From Psychrobacter sp. JB385 (GTDB taxonomy: Bacteria; Pseudomonadota; Gammaproteobacteria; Pseudomonadales; Moraxellaceae), in NCBI RefSeq assembly GCF_900163785.1, contig NZ_FUKN01000014.1:310001-374000 (forward strand): a stretch of 64,000 nucleotides of DNA, read 5' to 3'. The notes under the pieces were generated by a model. That model searched no databases, was not told the origin of the DNA, and saw nothing but the letters and a program-made list of their open reading frames with translations. Below are positions 18,479 through 29,099 of the stretch, one piece after another; position 1 is the first letter of the stretch; each line of letters starts with the position of its first letter. A program made the position numbers and the translations under genes.

Positions 18479-20047
18479 ATGACCAGCAGTGCCATCGTGC
18501 CACATCCCATTGAGCCCATAGCAGCGCTACCAAGCGATGCCAAATTGGCAGCGGCATTTTTGAGTAGCCTATCTGAATATGGTGCACGGTTGCATGGTCG
18601 GCGTATTTGGCTGGCATGTAGTGGTGGCCGAGATTCATTGGCGCTCGCGGCATTGTGTGTGCAGCTTTATCACCAAGGGACGTTACCGTTTTTGCCACAG
18701 CTTTTACATGTCGATCATCGCTTGCAGGTGGACAGCCAGCACTGGTCAATGCACGTGGCACAGTGGGCACACAAGCAGCAATTGCCATGTCATATATTGC
18801 AAGCACAAGTGAACGGTCATGATGAGCAAGCCGCGCGGCAAGCACGCTATGATGTTATGCGTGCCTGTATGAATCAAGACGATGTATTAGTCCTAGCGCA
18901 CCACGCTGATGATCAAGCAGAAACGATGCTCATGCGTTTGATTCAAGGAGCAGGCGTCAATGGTCTGTCTGGTATGCAGCCTTGGCGAGTACAAACGCAG
19001 GCGGCACATCGCATTGTCTTGTGGCGACCGTGGCTTACCGTTCAGCGCGCCGATATCAGTGCTTATGCCACGCGCTTGCAGCTTCCCTATATCGATGATC
19101 CGACCAACGACACTGGCGATAATATACGTAGTGGTCTACGGCGGGACATCATGCCGGTACTGGCGAAATACAATCCCAATGTCATCGATAATATGGCTCG
19201 TAGTGCCCAGCTATTAAGTGATGCAGAAGCGACTGTACGTGCTCAAGCAATACAAGATGTACAGCACACTGCTATTGTCTCATTACAATTGTCTTCTGCT
19301 CAGCGGGTAATCGATATTGATAAGTTAATAGAGCTGCCGCTCCATCGACAGCGTCAGCTATTGCATCACTGGCTTGGTCAAGATGAGCCATTACCACCAG
19401 CCAAACAACTGATAGAGGATGTGCTACAGCTAAGCCAACGTCGTGATCATGATCATCAAACCGAGCTGTTTTGGCAAGGTCGCAAGCAGTCCTATAGCAT
19501 TCGTCGCTACCGCCAGCAGTTGTATCGCTTAAGCGGTGATTGGCTAAAATGGCTTAAAATGCCACTTATCGAACAAACCCTTGATTTGGGGTCTGAGCGT
19601 TTATCTGATCCTAACCCTAGACGCATCACCTTGCGCTCTAGCAAGGGCTTTAGTTGGCAATTACACGTCACACCAACTGTATTGGCGCAGTCACTTGATG
19701 TTATCAACACTGATGAGACAACAAGGGTTAAAAAGGTATTAAAAATAGCCCCATTAGACCGTCAGCAGCGTATTCAAACCAGATGGTCTACGCGTCCACA
19801 ATCAGGCAAAAAACTGTACCAAACGCTTGGTATTCCGCTGTGGTTACGCGAGAATTTGATGGTGGTAAGTGTGGTTTTAGAAGATGAAGCCAGTAATGAT
19901 GCCATGACAAGTGAGCCAGTAAAAGATATCCCTATATTATTACTCTCTCCTTTTGAGCGCTGGCACTTGAATTCTGCTGATTCAGCCAATCCGCTCACAG
20001 AAAGTCTGCTCAGTGAGCTGGTAAAGAGTCATTTGAGTAGTCAATAG
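18479..20047 (+). CDS. tilS: tRNA(Ile)-lysidine synthase
   Basis: It adds lysine to C34 of the CAU-anticodon tRNA-Ile so that it reads AUA. The PP-loop SGGRDS is at residues 48-53 of the 522-residue product, followed by HVDHRLQ near 75-81 and LAHHADDQAETMLMRLIQGAG near 135. The central TilS domain lies near 260-330. The C-terminal region is long and ends in LTESLLSELV. The ATG at 18479 has AGGG 6 bases upstream and is preferred to the TTG at 18473. It starts about 50 bases after the accA terminator, the accA-tilS order seen in many gammaproteobacteria. Confidence 0.95.
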   Translation: MTSSAIVPHPIEPIAALPSDAKLAAAFLSSLSEYGARLHGRRIWLACSGGRDSLALAALCVQLYHQGTLPFLPQLLHVDHRLQVDSQHWSMHVAQWAHKQQLPCHILQAQVNGHDEQAARQARYDVMRACMNQDDVLVLAHHADDQAETMLMRLIQGAGVNGLSGMQPWRVQTQAAHRIVLWRPWLTVQRADISAYATRLQLPYIDDPTNDTGDNIRSGLRRDIMPVLAKYNPNVIDNMARSAQLLSDAEATVRAQAIQDVQHTAIVSLQLSSAQRVIDIDKLIELPLHRQRQLLHHWLGQDEPLPPAKQLIEDVLQLSQRRDHDHQTELFWQGRKQSYSIRRYRQQLYRLSGDWLKWLKMPLIEQTLDLGSERLSDPNPRRITLRSSKGFSWQLHVTPTVLAQSLDVINTDETTRVKKVLKIAPLDRQQRIQTRWSTRPQSGKKLYQTLGIPLWLRENLMVVSVVLEDEASNDAMTSEPVKDIPILLLSPFERWHLNSADSANPLTESLLSELVKSHLSSQ

Positions 20048-20225
20048 TATTCGTCAAAAAACGGATGAAACTATTTAATCGTATTGAGTTTTTTGTTACT
20101 TGATATCCGTTTTGGCCGCTTGAATTTCTCAAACGATGGCGGTAGCAGTATGTTAAACTGAGTGTCATTTTACCTAGCATTATGTTAGTTTTAATGCCTT
20201 TGAATTTTGCGAGTAGGAGACAAGT

Positions 20226-21059
20226 ATGTCAGTATTAGATAACAAAAAAATCAGCTTTATTGGCGGCGGTAATATGGCGCAGGCCTTGATTAGCGGGTTG
20301 ATTGGCTGCGGTATCCAACCGAATCTAATTACGGTTGCTGATCCTAATCTATCTGTACGTGAACAATTGGCAGCGAAAGGATTGAACACGGTTGATCCGA
20401 CTGCCGATGCAAACGCAGCGGTTATCGATGCTGACATCGTAGTACTGGCGGTAAAGCCACAAGTCATGAAAGCGGTGATTGGCGCGTTTGCTGACGCCTT
20501 GAGCACCCAATTGGTGATTTCAGTCGCGGCAGGCTTATCGACGGAGCTGTTATCTAACATGTTAAATGGTTATCGCAATATTGTACGTGCGATGCCGAAC
20601 ACGCCTGCTATGATTCAGATGGGTGCAACAGGACTCTATGGTACGGACAATATCTCAGCCGAACAAAAAGAGCTGGCCACTGCGGTCATGGAAGCTTCTG
20701 GATTGGTCATGTGGGTTGAAGATGAAGCGCACATGCATGCAGTCACAGCGGTGTCAGGTTCAGCGCCAGCCTATATGTTTTACTTTATCGAATCGATGGT
20801 CGATAAAGGCGTTGCGCTAGGATTAGATACAGAGCAGGCGTCAGCGCTGGCACTACAAACCATGATCGGTGCCGCAAAAATGGCGATGGATAGTGAAGAT
20901 GCACCCGCTGAGTTACGTCGCAAAGTGACGTCTCCAAATGGCACCACTCAAGCGGCAGTTGAATCCATGCAAGCCAATGACATTGGTCGCCAAATTGGTG
21001 AGGCCATGCAAGCTTGCTATGATCGCAGTCAGGCATTAAGTGAAGAGATGAGTAAGTAG
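20226..21059 (+). CDS. proC: Pyrroline-5-carboxylate reductase
   Basis: Last step of proline synthesis, reducing P5C with NAD(P)H. 277 residues with the Rossmann motif IGGGNMAQA at about 11-19, AVKPQVM near 77, VRAMPNTPAM near 119 and the C-terminal block TSPNGTTQAAVE near 238. AGGAG lies 7 bases before the ATG. yggT follows after 82 bases, the proC-yggT order common in Gammaproteobacteria. Confidence 0.97.
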   Translation: MSVLDNKKISFIGGGNMAQALISGLIGCGIQPNLITVADPNLSVREQLAAKGLNTVDPTADANAAVIDADIVVLAVKPQVMKAVIGAFADALSTQLVISVAAGLSTELLSNMLNGYRNIVRAMPNTPAMIQMGATGLYGTDNISAEQKELATAVMEASGLVMWVEDEAHMHAVTAVSGSAPAYMFYFIESMVDKGVALGLDTEQASALALQTMIGAAKMAMDSEDAPAELRRKVTSPNGTTQAAVESMQANDIGRQIGEAMQACYDRSQALSEEMSK

Positions 21060-21141
21060 ATCACTCTATCAATACTGCGTCTTTATCCATGACATTTGTC
21101 ACCCTACAACCTGTTAATAAGATCATATTGAGTAGCACTTC

Positions 21142-21711
21142 ATGAACAACATGTTATTTCAAATCTTTGATTTGGTCACCACATTCGCCATGATGTTGGT
21201 ATTTATTCGCTTTATGCTACAGTTTGCAGGAATGGATGCTCGAAATCCTATGATTGCGCCTGCTTATAAAGCGACACATATTGTCGATATGTTTGGACGT
21301 ATTTTTCCAACCGTTGGGCAAGGTCGTATCAGTATCGCTGCCATCGTACTTATGTTTTTGATTCGTCTGATTGATATTTCAGGGAAAGCGGCGCTCACGC
21401 ACAAAGGAATTGCACCAGTACCCTTGTTTTTTACAGGGACAACCAGTTTGGTTTTAGATTTCTTACGTCTATGCCGTTATTTGGTGATAGGGTCTATTAT
21501 CGTCAGCTGGATTGTGGTGTTTACCCGATCTGAGCACCCCATCATTGGTATTATTATCAATCTTGCTGAGCCTATCTTAGCGCCGTTTCGTCGTATCACA
21601 CCCAATTTGGGTATGTTGGATTTGTCACCGATGGTCGCTTTTTTTGCTTTTTACTTGCTTGAGATATTTATTGGTGGTTTGACCGCCAACTTTATGCCTA
21701 TGCTGGGTTAG
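21142..21711 (+). CDS. YggT family membrane protein
   Basis: 189 residues with four to five hydrophobic segments arranged as two YggT repeats. Each repeat carries the signature RF-Q-A----NP / SEHPIIGIIINLAEPILAPFRRI-like cluster (the second near residues 130-155). Relatives are implicated in osmotic response and, as CcmB3-type proteins, in other membrane roles. Position after proC supports the name. A terminator follows at 21765-21796. Confidence 0.88.
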   Translation: MNNMLFQIFDLVTTFAMMLVFIRFMLQFAGMDARNPMIAPAYKATHIVDMFGRIFPTVGQGRISIAAIVLMFLIRLIDISGKAALTHKGIAPVPLFFTGTTSLVLDFLRLCRYLVIGSIIVSWIVVFTRSEHPIIGIIINLAEPILAPFRRITPNLGMLDLSPMVAFFAFYLLEIFIGGLTANFMPMLG

Positions 21712-21764
21712 GCTGATGTCAGTGATCATAACCAGTACTGATTATTTATAAAATTTTAAACCAC

Positions 21765-21796
21765 AAAAGGCGCTCTATGCAGGTAGAGCGCCTTTT
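21765..21796. terminator. Terminator between convergent yggT and thiD
   Basis: 13-base stem AAAAGGCGCTCTA with TAGAGCGCCTTTT, six-base loop, then more T. Confidence 0.92.
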
Positions 21797-21865
21797 TTCT
21801 GTCAGTTGAACCTGTTTAAGATAGCGCATCATCTGTGCGGTTATATGAATAGAAAAGCTAATATA

Positions 21866-22699
<834 letters not shown>

Positions 22700-22886
22700 C
22701 TATAGCCACCTGCTCGCGAAAAAGCCATAGTCGGTCAAATACTGCACTTAGAGATAAGGCACATCAATGAATATCATGCTAACAAGTCAAAAGACGGTTT
22801 TTGCCATAGTTTTATCTGCTAAGATGGCTATAGAGGCTTATAAATAAATAATTATGCGAAAACGCTCATAAATCTGTAGACAACGC

Positions 22887-22914
22887 TTGCAATTCGTTTT
22901 GGCTTTGCTATAAT
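22887..22914 (+). promoter_or_regulatory. tRNA-Ser promoter
   Basis: TTGCAA at 22887-22892 and TATAAT at 22909-22914, 16 bases apart, about 78 bases upstream of the tRNA. The remaining part of the 22661-22991 gap holds nothing else recognised. Confidence 0.8.
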
Positions 22915-22991
22915 ACTCGCCCACGGCATAAGACGTATTGTTAGCATCAATACTATGTTTATAGATTTTTTATAGATGTCTTAAATCGTTC

Positions 22992-23081
22992 GGTGAAGTG
23001 GGTGAGTGGCTGAAACCAGTTCCCTGCTAAGGAACCATACGTGTAAGCGTATCGAGGGTTCGAATCCCTCCTTCACCGCCA
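22992..23081 (+). tRNA. tRNA-Ser (anticodon GCT)
   Basis: 90 bases including an encoded CCA. The acceptor stem GGTGAAG pairs with CTTCACC, discriminator G. The anticodon stem GTTCC/GGAAC encloses CTGCTAA. A long variable arm (ATACGTGTAAGCGTAT) identifies a class II serine tRNA reading AGC/AGT. The T loop is GGTTCGAATCC-like. Confidence 0.97.
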
Positions 23082-23179
23082 TTTATTCAGTTGTTATTAG
23101 AGTAATAAAGCAATATATTGGCGTTAAGTATTTTTAGTTATTAGGTTCAAATTTTATTTGATTTTAATAAAAAAAGATG

Positions 23180-23207
23180 TTGACACAAGCGATATTATCT
23201 ATATAAT
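23180..23207 (+). promoter_or_regulatory. tRNA-Arg promoter
   Basis: Near-consensus sigma-70 promoter: TTGACA at 23180-23185, TATAAT at 23202-23207, spacing 16. It begins about 60 bases upstream of the tRNA-Arg. Confidence 0.9.
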
Positions 23208-23265
23208 AGCCAACCTAATTTACTGAAATTGTTTTTAACAACTCGGTAAATGATTTGCAAAGTAC

Positions 23266-23342
23266 GCGCTTGTAGCTCAGTTGGATAGAGCACTTGGCTA
23301 CGAACTAAGGGGTCGGGAGTTCGAATCTCTCCAAGCGCACCA
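23266..23342 (+). tRNA. tRNA-Arg (anticodon ACG)
   Basis: 77 bases including an encoded CCA. The acceptor GCGCTTG pairs with CAAGCGC. The D arm is AGCTCAGTTGGATAGAGC, the anticodon loop CTACGAA, the T loop GTTCGAATC. The ACG anticodon, after A34-to-I editing, reads the CGN codons. Confidence 0.97.
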
Positions 23343-23362
23343 TTTTGCATAATCAACTAAAT

Positions 23363-23397
23363 CAATCGCCTGTCTTATGACAATTGGCGATTTTTTT
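23363..23397 (+). terminator. Terminator after tRNA-Arg
   Basis: AATCGCC and GGCGATT pair around an inner TGTC/GACA-type stem, then T7. Confidence 0.8.
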
Positions 23398-23509
23398 ATG
23401 TCTATAGATTTTGTCAATTATCATTGTTTTGTGACGCAGTGGCACTTTAGGATAAGGTACGCTAAGACAGTTAATTACGGTACAATAGAGTCACTATTCA
23501 CTGCTTGCT

Positions 23510-24184
23510 ATGAGCTTGTCCATGTCAAAGAGTTTACCCAAACGTCCAGCAAAAGCGGCCAATAAATCCATGCCTAAGCGCAGCCCCTCTACGCAACCAC
23601 TACCTGATGAAGAACCAACGATTGCTAAGCCAACGACTCGCGTTGTAGCGATTATCTATGATGGCATGTTAATCTTGGCATTATTGTTTTTGGTTGGGAC
23701 TATACTCACTGTAGTGGGTACGGTGCTGACGATGCAGACAGGAACACAATCATCGCAAGCACAATCGCTGCCGACATGGTATCAGAACCTGATAATGACG
23801 CCATCTTTTGTGCTAACGTTGGTCGCGTTCTATGGCATATTTTGGCGCCGCGGTGGGCAGACATTGGGCATGCAAACTTGGCGCTTAAAGACGGTGAACA
23901 ACTCAGGTCATTTGCTGACGTGGGGGCAGTCGTTTAAGCGTATCTTAGCGGCATGTTTGATGCCAGCACTGTTTGGTATTATTGGTAGTCTAATTGGTGG
24001 GTCACGTGCTTTATTATTGACCAGCGCTTTTTTGGGTTTGATATTTAATTACGCATTTTGTGTGTTCAATCGCCGTGGTCTTGCGGTACAAGACATGCTA
24101 TCCAACACCATCACCCTAAAAATGCCGAAAGTCGCACATGAAGGGTTATGGAGTGGATTCAAAAACCGTAAAAAAAACCGGTAA
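23510..24184 (+). CDS. RDD family membrane protein
   Basis: 224 residues. A 45-residue basic, proline-rich cytoplasmic tail precedes the RDD domain with three to four membrane segments. The domain signature is visible as TRVVAIIYDGMLI (Arg and Asp at about 45 and 51), FYGIFWRRGGQTLGMQTWRLK near 105-125, and a basic C-terminus. RDD proteins are poorly characterised; a few act in Na+/H+ exchange or compatible-solute stress. Function here unknown. The start could also be the ATG at 23522. Confidence 0.86.
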   Translation: MSLSMSKSLPKRPAKAANKSMPKRSPSTQPLPDEEPTIAKPTTRVVAIIYDGMLILALLFLVGTILTVVGTVLTMQTGTQSSQAQSLPTWYQNLIMTPSFVLTLVAFYGIFWRRGGQTLGMQTWRLKTVNNSGHLLTWGQSFKRILAACLMPALFGIIGSLIGGSRALLLTSAFLGLIFNYAFCVFNRRGLAVQDMLSNTITLKMPKVAHEGLWSGFKNRKKNR

Positions 24185-24241
24185 TACTCAGTAAAAAAAG
24201 GTCTGTCGTTCATTTAAGCATGTTATTTTGAAGAGTAAAAA

Positions 24242-25219
24242 CTACATATTGACGGTTTGAATAAGCCATCCTGTATAACCGACAAAAAACAGGACCAGGG
24301 TGGCACCAGAAAGGCGACCAAACTTACGCTTGGTCATATAGGCAAAAACACACAGAGCAACGAGCAATAAGGTAATTGCGCCCATTGTCAGGACGTCACG
24401 CGACAAAATAACAGGGTTGACAGTGATGGGTGCAATCAATGCTGCCAGACCAACGACGCCCAGCGTATTGAATATATTGGAGCCAATAATATTGCCCAGT
24501 GCCATATCGTGCTCGCCCTTACGTGCCGCTGACAAGCTCGATACAAGCTCAGGCAATGACGTGCCGACAGCGACAATGGTCAATCCAATAATCAGCTCGC
24601 TCAATCCCCAAAAAGTGGCCAGCTCCACCGCGCCCCAAACGATGGCACGTGAGCTTGCGACCAGCATCAATATGCCGATAAACAAGGAGGTAAGGCCTCG
24701 CGCAACGCTTTGTTCGGCCTTTTCTGCGTCCATCTCTGTTACTACATCGTCTTCATGTTCATGATAGCCTTCACGCAGGCTCAGAAAAATTTGCATCCCC
24801 AATACCGCGATGAGTAACACCACTAGGACAATGCCGTCAACTGCGCTCAATGCGCCATCACGTAGCTGCCATGCTGCTATAGCGGTAATGCCTACTAAGA
24901 TGGGTAGGTCGCGTTTTACGATAGCCTTACGAATGATAATAGGGCTGATCAACACGGTTGCACCTAGGACTAAAGCAATATTAATAATATTAGAGCCATA
25001 AGCATTACCCAGCGCCAACTCAGGGCTGCCTTCTAGTGCTGCCAGCACTGACACAACCATTTCAGGCGCTGACGTTCCTATGCCTAATATCAAAACACCA
25101 ATCAAAAAGCTAGGGACACTGAACTTCTTTGCCAGTGTGGTCGCCCCATCAATAAAAACATCCGCACTCCAAACCAAAATTGCTAATCCAATGAGTATCG
25201 CAATAACAGCCAGCCACAT
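24242..25219 (-). CDS. Calcium/sodium antiporter, YrbG-like
   Basis: 325 residues with about ten membrane segments in two inverted Na_Ca_ex repeats. Each repeat has the ion-binding signatures: GTSAPEMVVS with GNAYGSNIINIAL in the first half, and GTSLPELVSS with GNIIGSNIFNTLGVVG in the second. An acidic cytoplasmic loop (near 150-170) separates the halves. AAGGAAC precedes the ATG. It expels cations across the inner membrane; ion specificity cannot be read from sequence. It stands alone, away from the lipopolysaccharide genes that flank yrbG in E. coli. Confidence 0.93.
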   Translation of the reverse strand: MWLAVIAILIGLAILVWSADVFIDGATTLAKKFSVPSFLIGVLILGIGTSAPEMVVSVLAALEGSPELALGNAYGSNIINIALVLGATVLISPIIIRKAIVKRDLPILVGITAIAAWQLRDGALSAVDGIVLVVLLIAVLGMQIFLSLREGYHEHEDDVVTEMDAEKAEQSVARGLTSLFIGILMLVASSRAIVWGAVELATFWGLSELIIGLTIVAVGTSLPELVSSLSAARKGEHDMALGNIIGSNIFNTLGVVGLAALIAPITVNPVILSRDVLTMGAITLLLVALCVFAYMTKRKFGRLSGATLVLFFVGYTGWLIQTVNM

Positions 25220-25272
25220 TAGTATTGTTCCTTATCAGTTATAAAACATTGTCATAAAAAATATAAATTGCC

Positions 25273-25338
25273 TAGGGTGTGTTGTTTAGATTTTAAGACC
25301 ACTCGCTGTATCAATAGGCTAATTGATGACACACCCTA
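25273..25338. repeat. 66-base element with perfect 10-base inverted ends
   Basis: TAGGGTGTGT at 25273-25282 and its exact complement at 25329-25338 enclose 46 bases without coding content. There is no T run, so it is not a standard terminator. It could be a tiny transposon remnant (MITE-like) or a chance structure. Confidence 0.35.
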
Positions 25339-25351
25339 AGCAGAAAGGTAT

Positions 25352-25386
25352 AAAAAAAGCTGAATCTGCATGTGGATTCAGCTTTT
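25352..25386 (-). terminator. Terminator after panD
   Basis: 12-base stem (AAAAGCTGAATC with GATTCAGCTTTT), eight-base loop; on the minus strand it is followed by a T run. Confidence 0.85.
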
Positions 25387-25483
25387 ATATTAGTATATAG
25401 GTTTTGAATAAATAATAACAATAACTTCAACAGTTTAGTTGGTCAGTTATGTCTATTCTGTCAGAAGGCATTGTGGTTTTAAC

Positions 25484-25864
25484 TTAAGCCACTTGGACAG
25501 GAATGATGTTGGCGGTGTCTTTCACTGTGTTGTCTTCGTTGCAGTAGACAAGCTTTGGTTGATAGGTTGATGCTTCCACTTCATCAAAATGGGCGTAAGC
25601 GCAGATAATGACGATATCACCTAAGTCTGCCATATGAGCGGCAGCACCATTTAGTGAGATAATCCCAGAGCCTGCTTCTGCACGGATAGCGTAAGTGCGA
25701 AAGCGCTTGCCATTGGTCACATTGTAGATATCGATAGACTCATTTTCACGTAGCCCAGCGAGATCTAGCAGATCACCATCGATACCGCATGATCCTTCGT
25801 AATGCAGTTCGGCATGGGTAACACGGGCACGGTGTAACTTGCATTTAAGCATATTAAGTAGCAT
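25484..25864 (-). CDS. panD: Aspartate 1-decarboxylase proenzyme
   Basis: It makes beta-alanine for pantothenate. It self-cleaves at Gly24-Ser25 to form the pyruvoyl group, and the site is visible as HYEGSCGID (22-29 region). The rest is typical: [31 protein letters not shown] and [12 protein letters not shown]. At 126 residues it is normal length. AAGGAAG lies 6 bases before the ATG. panB and panC are not adjacent. pth follows upstream on the same strand after about 100 bases. Confidence 0.97.
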   Translation of the reverse strand: MLLNMLKCKLHRARVTHAELHYEGSCGIDGDLLDLAGLRENESIDIYNVTNGKRFRTYAIRAEAGSGIISLNGAAAHMADLGDIVIICAYAHFDEVEASTYQPKLVYCNEDNTVKDTANIIPVQVA

Positions 25865-25962
25865 AGGTTGCTTCCTTAGCGTAGCTGATATTAGTTAACT
25901 AAATCAAAAGGTTAATAGAGATTAACTTGCTAAAATAAAAGACTGCTGACCTGTATATGGTG

Positions 25963-26544
25963 TTACTCAGGCAATTTAAAACCATTGATTTGTGCACGCG
26001 CCTTTTCGACATCACCAGCTAACAATAAGGGTAATGCCTCAAAAGCAGCCGTCAAAGCGCTATCGATGGCAATCTGCTCATTAGGAGCGGCTTTGGAAAG
26101 CACATGGCCACTGACTTTGGATTTGTGACCTGGATGCCCAATACCAATGCGCAGACGATGAAAATCATTGCCGATATGAGGCGTGATATCTCGCAGACCG
26201 TTATGACCACCATGTCCACCATTGGTTTTGAGCTTGATACTGCCAGCAGGAATATCGAGCTCATCATGAGCAATCAATAACTCATCATTATTGATGCCAT
26301 AAAAGTTGACCATCGGCACCACTGACTGACCAGACTTATTCATAAAAGTTAATGGCATCAATAGACGCACATCAGAGCCATGAATGCGTCCGCGACCCGT
26401 TACCCCATGGAATTTTTTGTCATGGGAGAGGGCGATGTTAAATTCCTGAGCCAAATGATGGACGAACCAAAATCCAGCATTATGCCGCGTAAACATATAC
26501 TGTTCACCAGGATTACCAAGACCGACGATAAGCTTTATGGCCAT
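25963..26544 (-). CDS. pth: Peptidyl-tRNA hydrolase
   Basis: It recycles peptidyl-tRNA dropped from stalled ribosomes. 193 residues with IVGLGNPGEQY at 6-16, the catalytic His in TRHNAGFW (H21), PLTFMNKSG near 64-72, AHDELD near 93 and KTNGGHGGHNGLRD near 106. It sits next to rplY and prs, the conserved prs-rplY-pth order. Usually ychF follows pth; here panD takes that place. Confidence 0.97.
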   Translation of the reverse strand: MAIKLIVGLGNPGEQYMFTRHNAGFWFVHHLAQEFNIALSHDKKFHGVTGRGRIHGSDVRLLMPLTFMNKSGQSVVPMVNFYGINNDELLIAHDELDIPAGSIKLKTNGGHGGHNGLRDITPHIGNDFHRLRIGIGHPGHKSKVSGHVLSKAAPNEQIAIDSALTAAFEALPLLLAGDVEKARAQINGFKLPE

Positions 26545-26624
26545 AAAAACACCCTGCTTAAATTTGATAAATAAGGATAAGGTTTAAAATATTGATAGAC
26601 AGTATATTCTCAAACCCTACTTAC

Positions 26625-26661
26625 AAAAACAGCAGGAGATCTGAATCACCTGCTGTTTTTT
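26625..26661 (-). terminator. Terminator after rplY
   Basis: AAAAACAGCAGG pairs with CCTGCTGTTTTT, with an inner GAT/ATC pair, and a minus-strand T run. It separates rplY from pth. Confidence 0.85.
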
Positions 26662-26717
26662 GACTGAATAAATCATCTATCATATACACTACAACAAGTA
26701 GCTATATAAAGGAGTGA

Positions 26718-27401
26718 TTACTCGCTGTCTTTGTTTTCTTCAGTACCGTCGTTTTGCTCAGTAGCTGGTACTTCATCAGCATCAACGTCGTCAGCTTCTT
26801 CGTCAACTTCTTCAACCGTTGGTGGCTGCATGTTAACGATAGTGCGGTCATGGCCGTCTTCTAGCTCAAGCTCATGAATCACAACACCTTCAGGAAGAGT
26901 GATGTCTGATAGGCGGAACAAATCACCGATTTCCATACCAGATACATCTACTTCTAGATATTCAGGTAACTGTGATGGTAAGCAAACAACTTCGATATCA
27001 GATACTAGCGTAGATAGTACACCAGCAGCAGCTGTACCCGGCGCTTCTTCACGACCAACAAAATGCACAGGAACGTTCATGTGGATTTTTTGGCCTTTTA
27101 CAACGCGCTGAAAATCAGCATGCATTGGGAAGCCTTTTGCAGGATGACGCTGCAAGTCTTTGATAACGGCTTGATGCTCTTCACCGTCAACAGTGATAGT
27201 CAAGATGTGTGAGAAAAATGCTTCAAACTCAAGCGCTTTTACCAACTCGTTTAGCTTGATAGAGATTGCTGTTGGCTCTGCGTTGCCACCATAGATGATA
27301 GCAGGAACTAGGTTCTGCTTACGTAGGCGGCGGCTCGCACCTTTACCTTGTAGGTCAGCAGAACGATCAACTGCATTTAGCTCAAAATGATTAGTGCTCA
27401 T
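26718..27401 (-). CDS. rplY: 50S ribosomal protein L25, Ctc-type
   Basis: It binds 5S rRNA in the large subunit. 227 residues from the ATG at 27401 with AGGAT upstream; the frame is open to 27464. The N-terminal L25 domain (about 1-95) has GKGASRRLRKQNLVPAIIYG. The second TL5/Ctc domain (about 100-185) includes HVPVHFVGREEAPG-like text. A highly acidic tail of about 40 residues (many Asp/Glu) ends the protein. The two-domain Ctc form is larger than the 94-residue E. coli L25. Confidence 0.96.
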   Translation of the reverse strand: MSTNHFELNAVDRSADLQGKGASRRLRKQNLVPAIIYGGNAEPTAISIKLNELVKALEFEAFFSHILTITVDGEEHQAVIKDLQRHPAKGFPMHADFQRVVKGQKIHMNVPVHFVGREEAPGTAAAGVLSTLVSDIEVVCLPSQLPEYLEVDVSGMEIGDLFRLSDITLPEGVVIHELELEDGHDRTIVNMQPPTVEEVDEEADDVDADEVPATEQNDGTEENKDSE

Positions 27402-27720
27402 GGATATAATCCTATAAAAAGAATGATGAAGTGTCTGGTCATAAAAAAGTGGATTTGCGACCAATCCACTAATGGGTGATGATAGCTAAAACCTGTAGTT
27501 GCTGATAAAACAGACAACACTCAAATTTTGCCATTCGCTCACTATAACGATTGATATGTCTATTACAGTCATTAAAAATCGTTATTGCTAAGCTTGATCA
27601 GCACTTTTGGTAATATCGACCTGACAAAGTCAAAAATTGGTCGATACAGGCGCGCATTATACGTGGTTTTGTAATAATAATAAAGACCTACGCAAAATGA
27701 CTGTACAAACTATTGCGTAT

Positions 27721-27756
27721 AAAAAAACGCCAAGTGAGCACACTTGACGCTTTTTA
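27721..27756 (-). terminator. Terminator after prs
   Basis: CAAGTG/CACTTG core stem with A-rich and T-rich flanks, one mismatch, placed 70 bases past the prs stop. Confidence 0.7.
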
Positions 27757-27827
27757 TGAAACTACTGACGATCTATTATCGTGCATATGATCACAAGCAT
27801 TGTAATAATGCCGGTTAAGTTTTGAGC

Positions 27828-28775
27828 TTAAGAATCAAACATCGCACTAATAGATTCTTCATTGTTAATGCGGCGTAAGCTTTCGGCAAGCATCGGTGCA
27901 ATACTTACCTGACGGATTTTGCTACAAGCCTTGGCTTCAGCAGATAATGGAATCGTATCAGTCACAACCACTTCGTCTAGCGCAGATTCGCTGATGTTTT
28001 TGAGTGCATTACCCGATAGGACAGGGTGAGTGATATAAGCTAAGACGCGGCGTGCGCCGTGCTCTTTTAGTGCTTCCGCTGCTTTACACAGTGTACCCGC
28101 GGTATCAACCATATCATCAACAATCACACAATCACGATCACGGACATCACCAATGATGTGCATTACTTGTGACTCATTGGCACGCGCACGGCGTTTATCG
28201 ATAATTGCCAAATCCGTATCGCCCAATTGCTTCGCCATTGCACGCGCACGAACCACACCACCAACGTCAGGTGAAACCACCATGATGTTGTCATAGTCCT
28301 GTTTTTGTAGGTCGTTCAGGAGTACTGGCGTACCGTAGATGTTATCTACAGGGATATCAAAGAAACCCTGAATCTGATCTGAGTGCAAATCAACCGTCAT
28401 CACGCGATCGATACTGACGATGTTGAGCATGTCAGCGACGACTTTAGCAGAAATAGGCACACGAGCTGAACGCGGGCGACGATCCTGACGAGCATAACCA
28501 AAATACGGCATGACGGCTGTGATACGGCCAGCACTAGAACGACGCAGAGCATCGGCCATCATCATGATTTCCATCAAATTATCGTTGGTCGGTGCACAAG
28601 TAGGCTGCATGATAAACACGTCTTTACCGCGTACGTGTTCTTTGATTTCCACGGCAATTTCGCCATCAGAAAAACGCGTGATGTCAGCTTTACCAAGAGG
28701 TATATGAAGGTGATCGGCTACGGTTTTTGCTAATTCTGGGTGGGCATTGCCCGTAAAAATCGCCAAATAAGGCAT
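27828..28775 (-). CDS. prs: Ribose-phosphate pyrophosphokinase
   Basis: It makes PRPP from ribose-5-phosphate and ATP, feeding purine, pyrimidine, histidine and tryptophan synthesis. 315 residues, E. coli-sized. Visible are [10 protein letters not shown] near 35, the flexible loop [15 protein letters not shown] near 95-110, [11 protein letters not shown] near 130 and the PRPP-binding [11 protein letters not shown] near 218-228. AGGA lies 8 bases before the ATG. A tRNA-Gln gene lies just upstream, the usual ispE-tRNA-Gln-prs arrangement in Pseudomonas relatives. Confidence 0.98.
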   Translation of the reverse strand: MPYLAIFTGNAHPELAKTVADHLHIPLGKADITRFSDGEIAVEIKEHVRGKDVFIMQPTCAPTNDNLMEIMMMADALRRSSAGRITAVMPYFGYARQDRRPRSARVPISAKVVADMLNIVSIDRVMTVDLHSDQIQGFFDIPVDNIYGTPVLLNDLQKQDYDNIMVVSPDVGGVVRARAMAKQLGDTDLAIIDKRRARANESQVMHIIGDVRDRDCVIVDDMVDTAGTLCKAAEALKEHGARRVLAYITHPVLSGNALKNISESALDEVVVTDTIPLSAEAKACSKIRQVSIAPMLAESLRRINNEESISAMFDS

Positions 28776-28885
28776 GACAGAAGTCCTATTGATTGACTCA
28801 AGCAGCGACCGCTAAGCAGTGACAAACTGCTCAAATTAAGAAAAGAGTGGTGAAAAAAGTTGAAGTATACTATTACAGTAAAAAA

Positions 28886-28961
28886 TGGCAGGGGTAGCTG
28901 GACTCGAACCAACGGATGTCAGGATCAAAACCTGATGCCTTACCAACTTGGCTATACCCCT
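28886..28961 (-). tRNA. tRNA-Gln (anticodon TTG), copy 1
   Basis: 76 bases with an encoded CCA. On the minus strand the acceptor AGGGGTA pairs with TACCCCT and the anticodon stem TCAGG/CCTGA encloses TTTTGAT. Its sequence is identical to copy 2. Confidence 0.97.
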
Positions 28962-29099
28962 GTAATGTCTAGGCTGTGGACTCCGATATCTAATAATAAC
29001 CAATTAGTCACTCTTAGAATGGGCTCACGACCTGTCAGTTATCTTGTAAACGATTGAGCCGTCTAAAACATAACTTTTCCCTAGCGGTGTCCATTGCGA

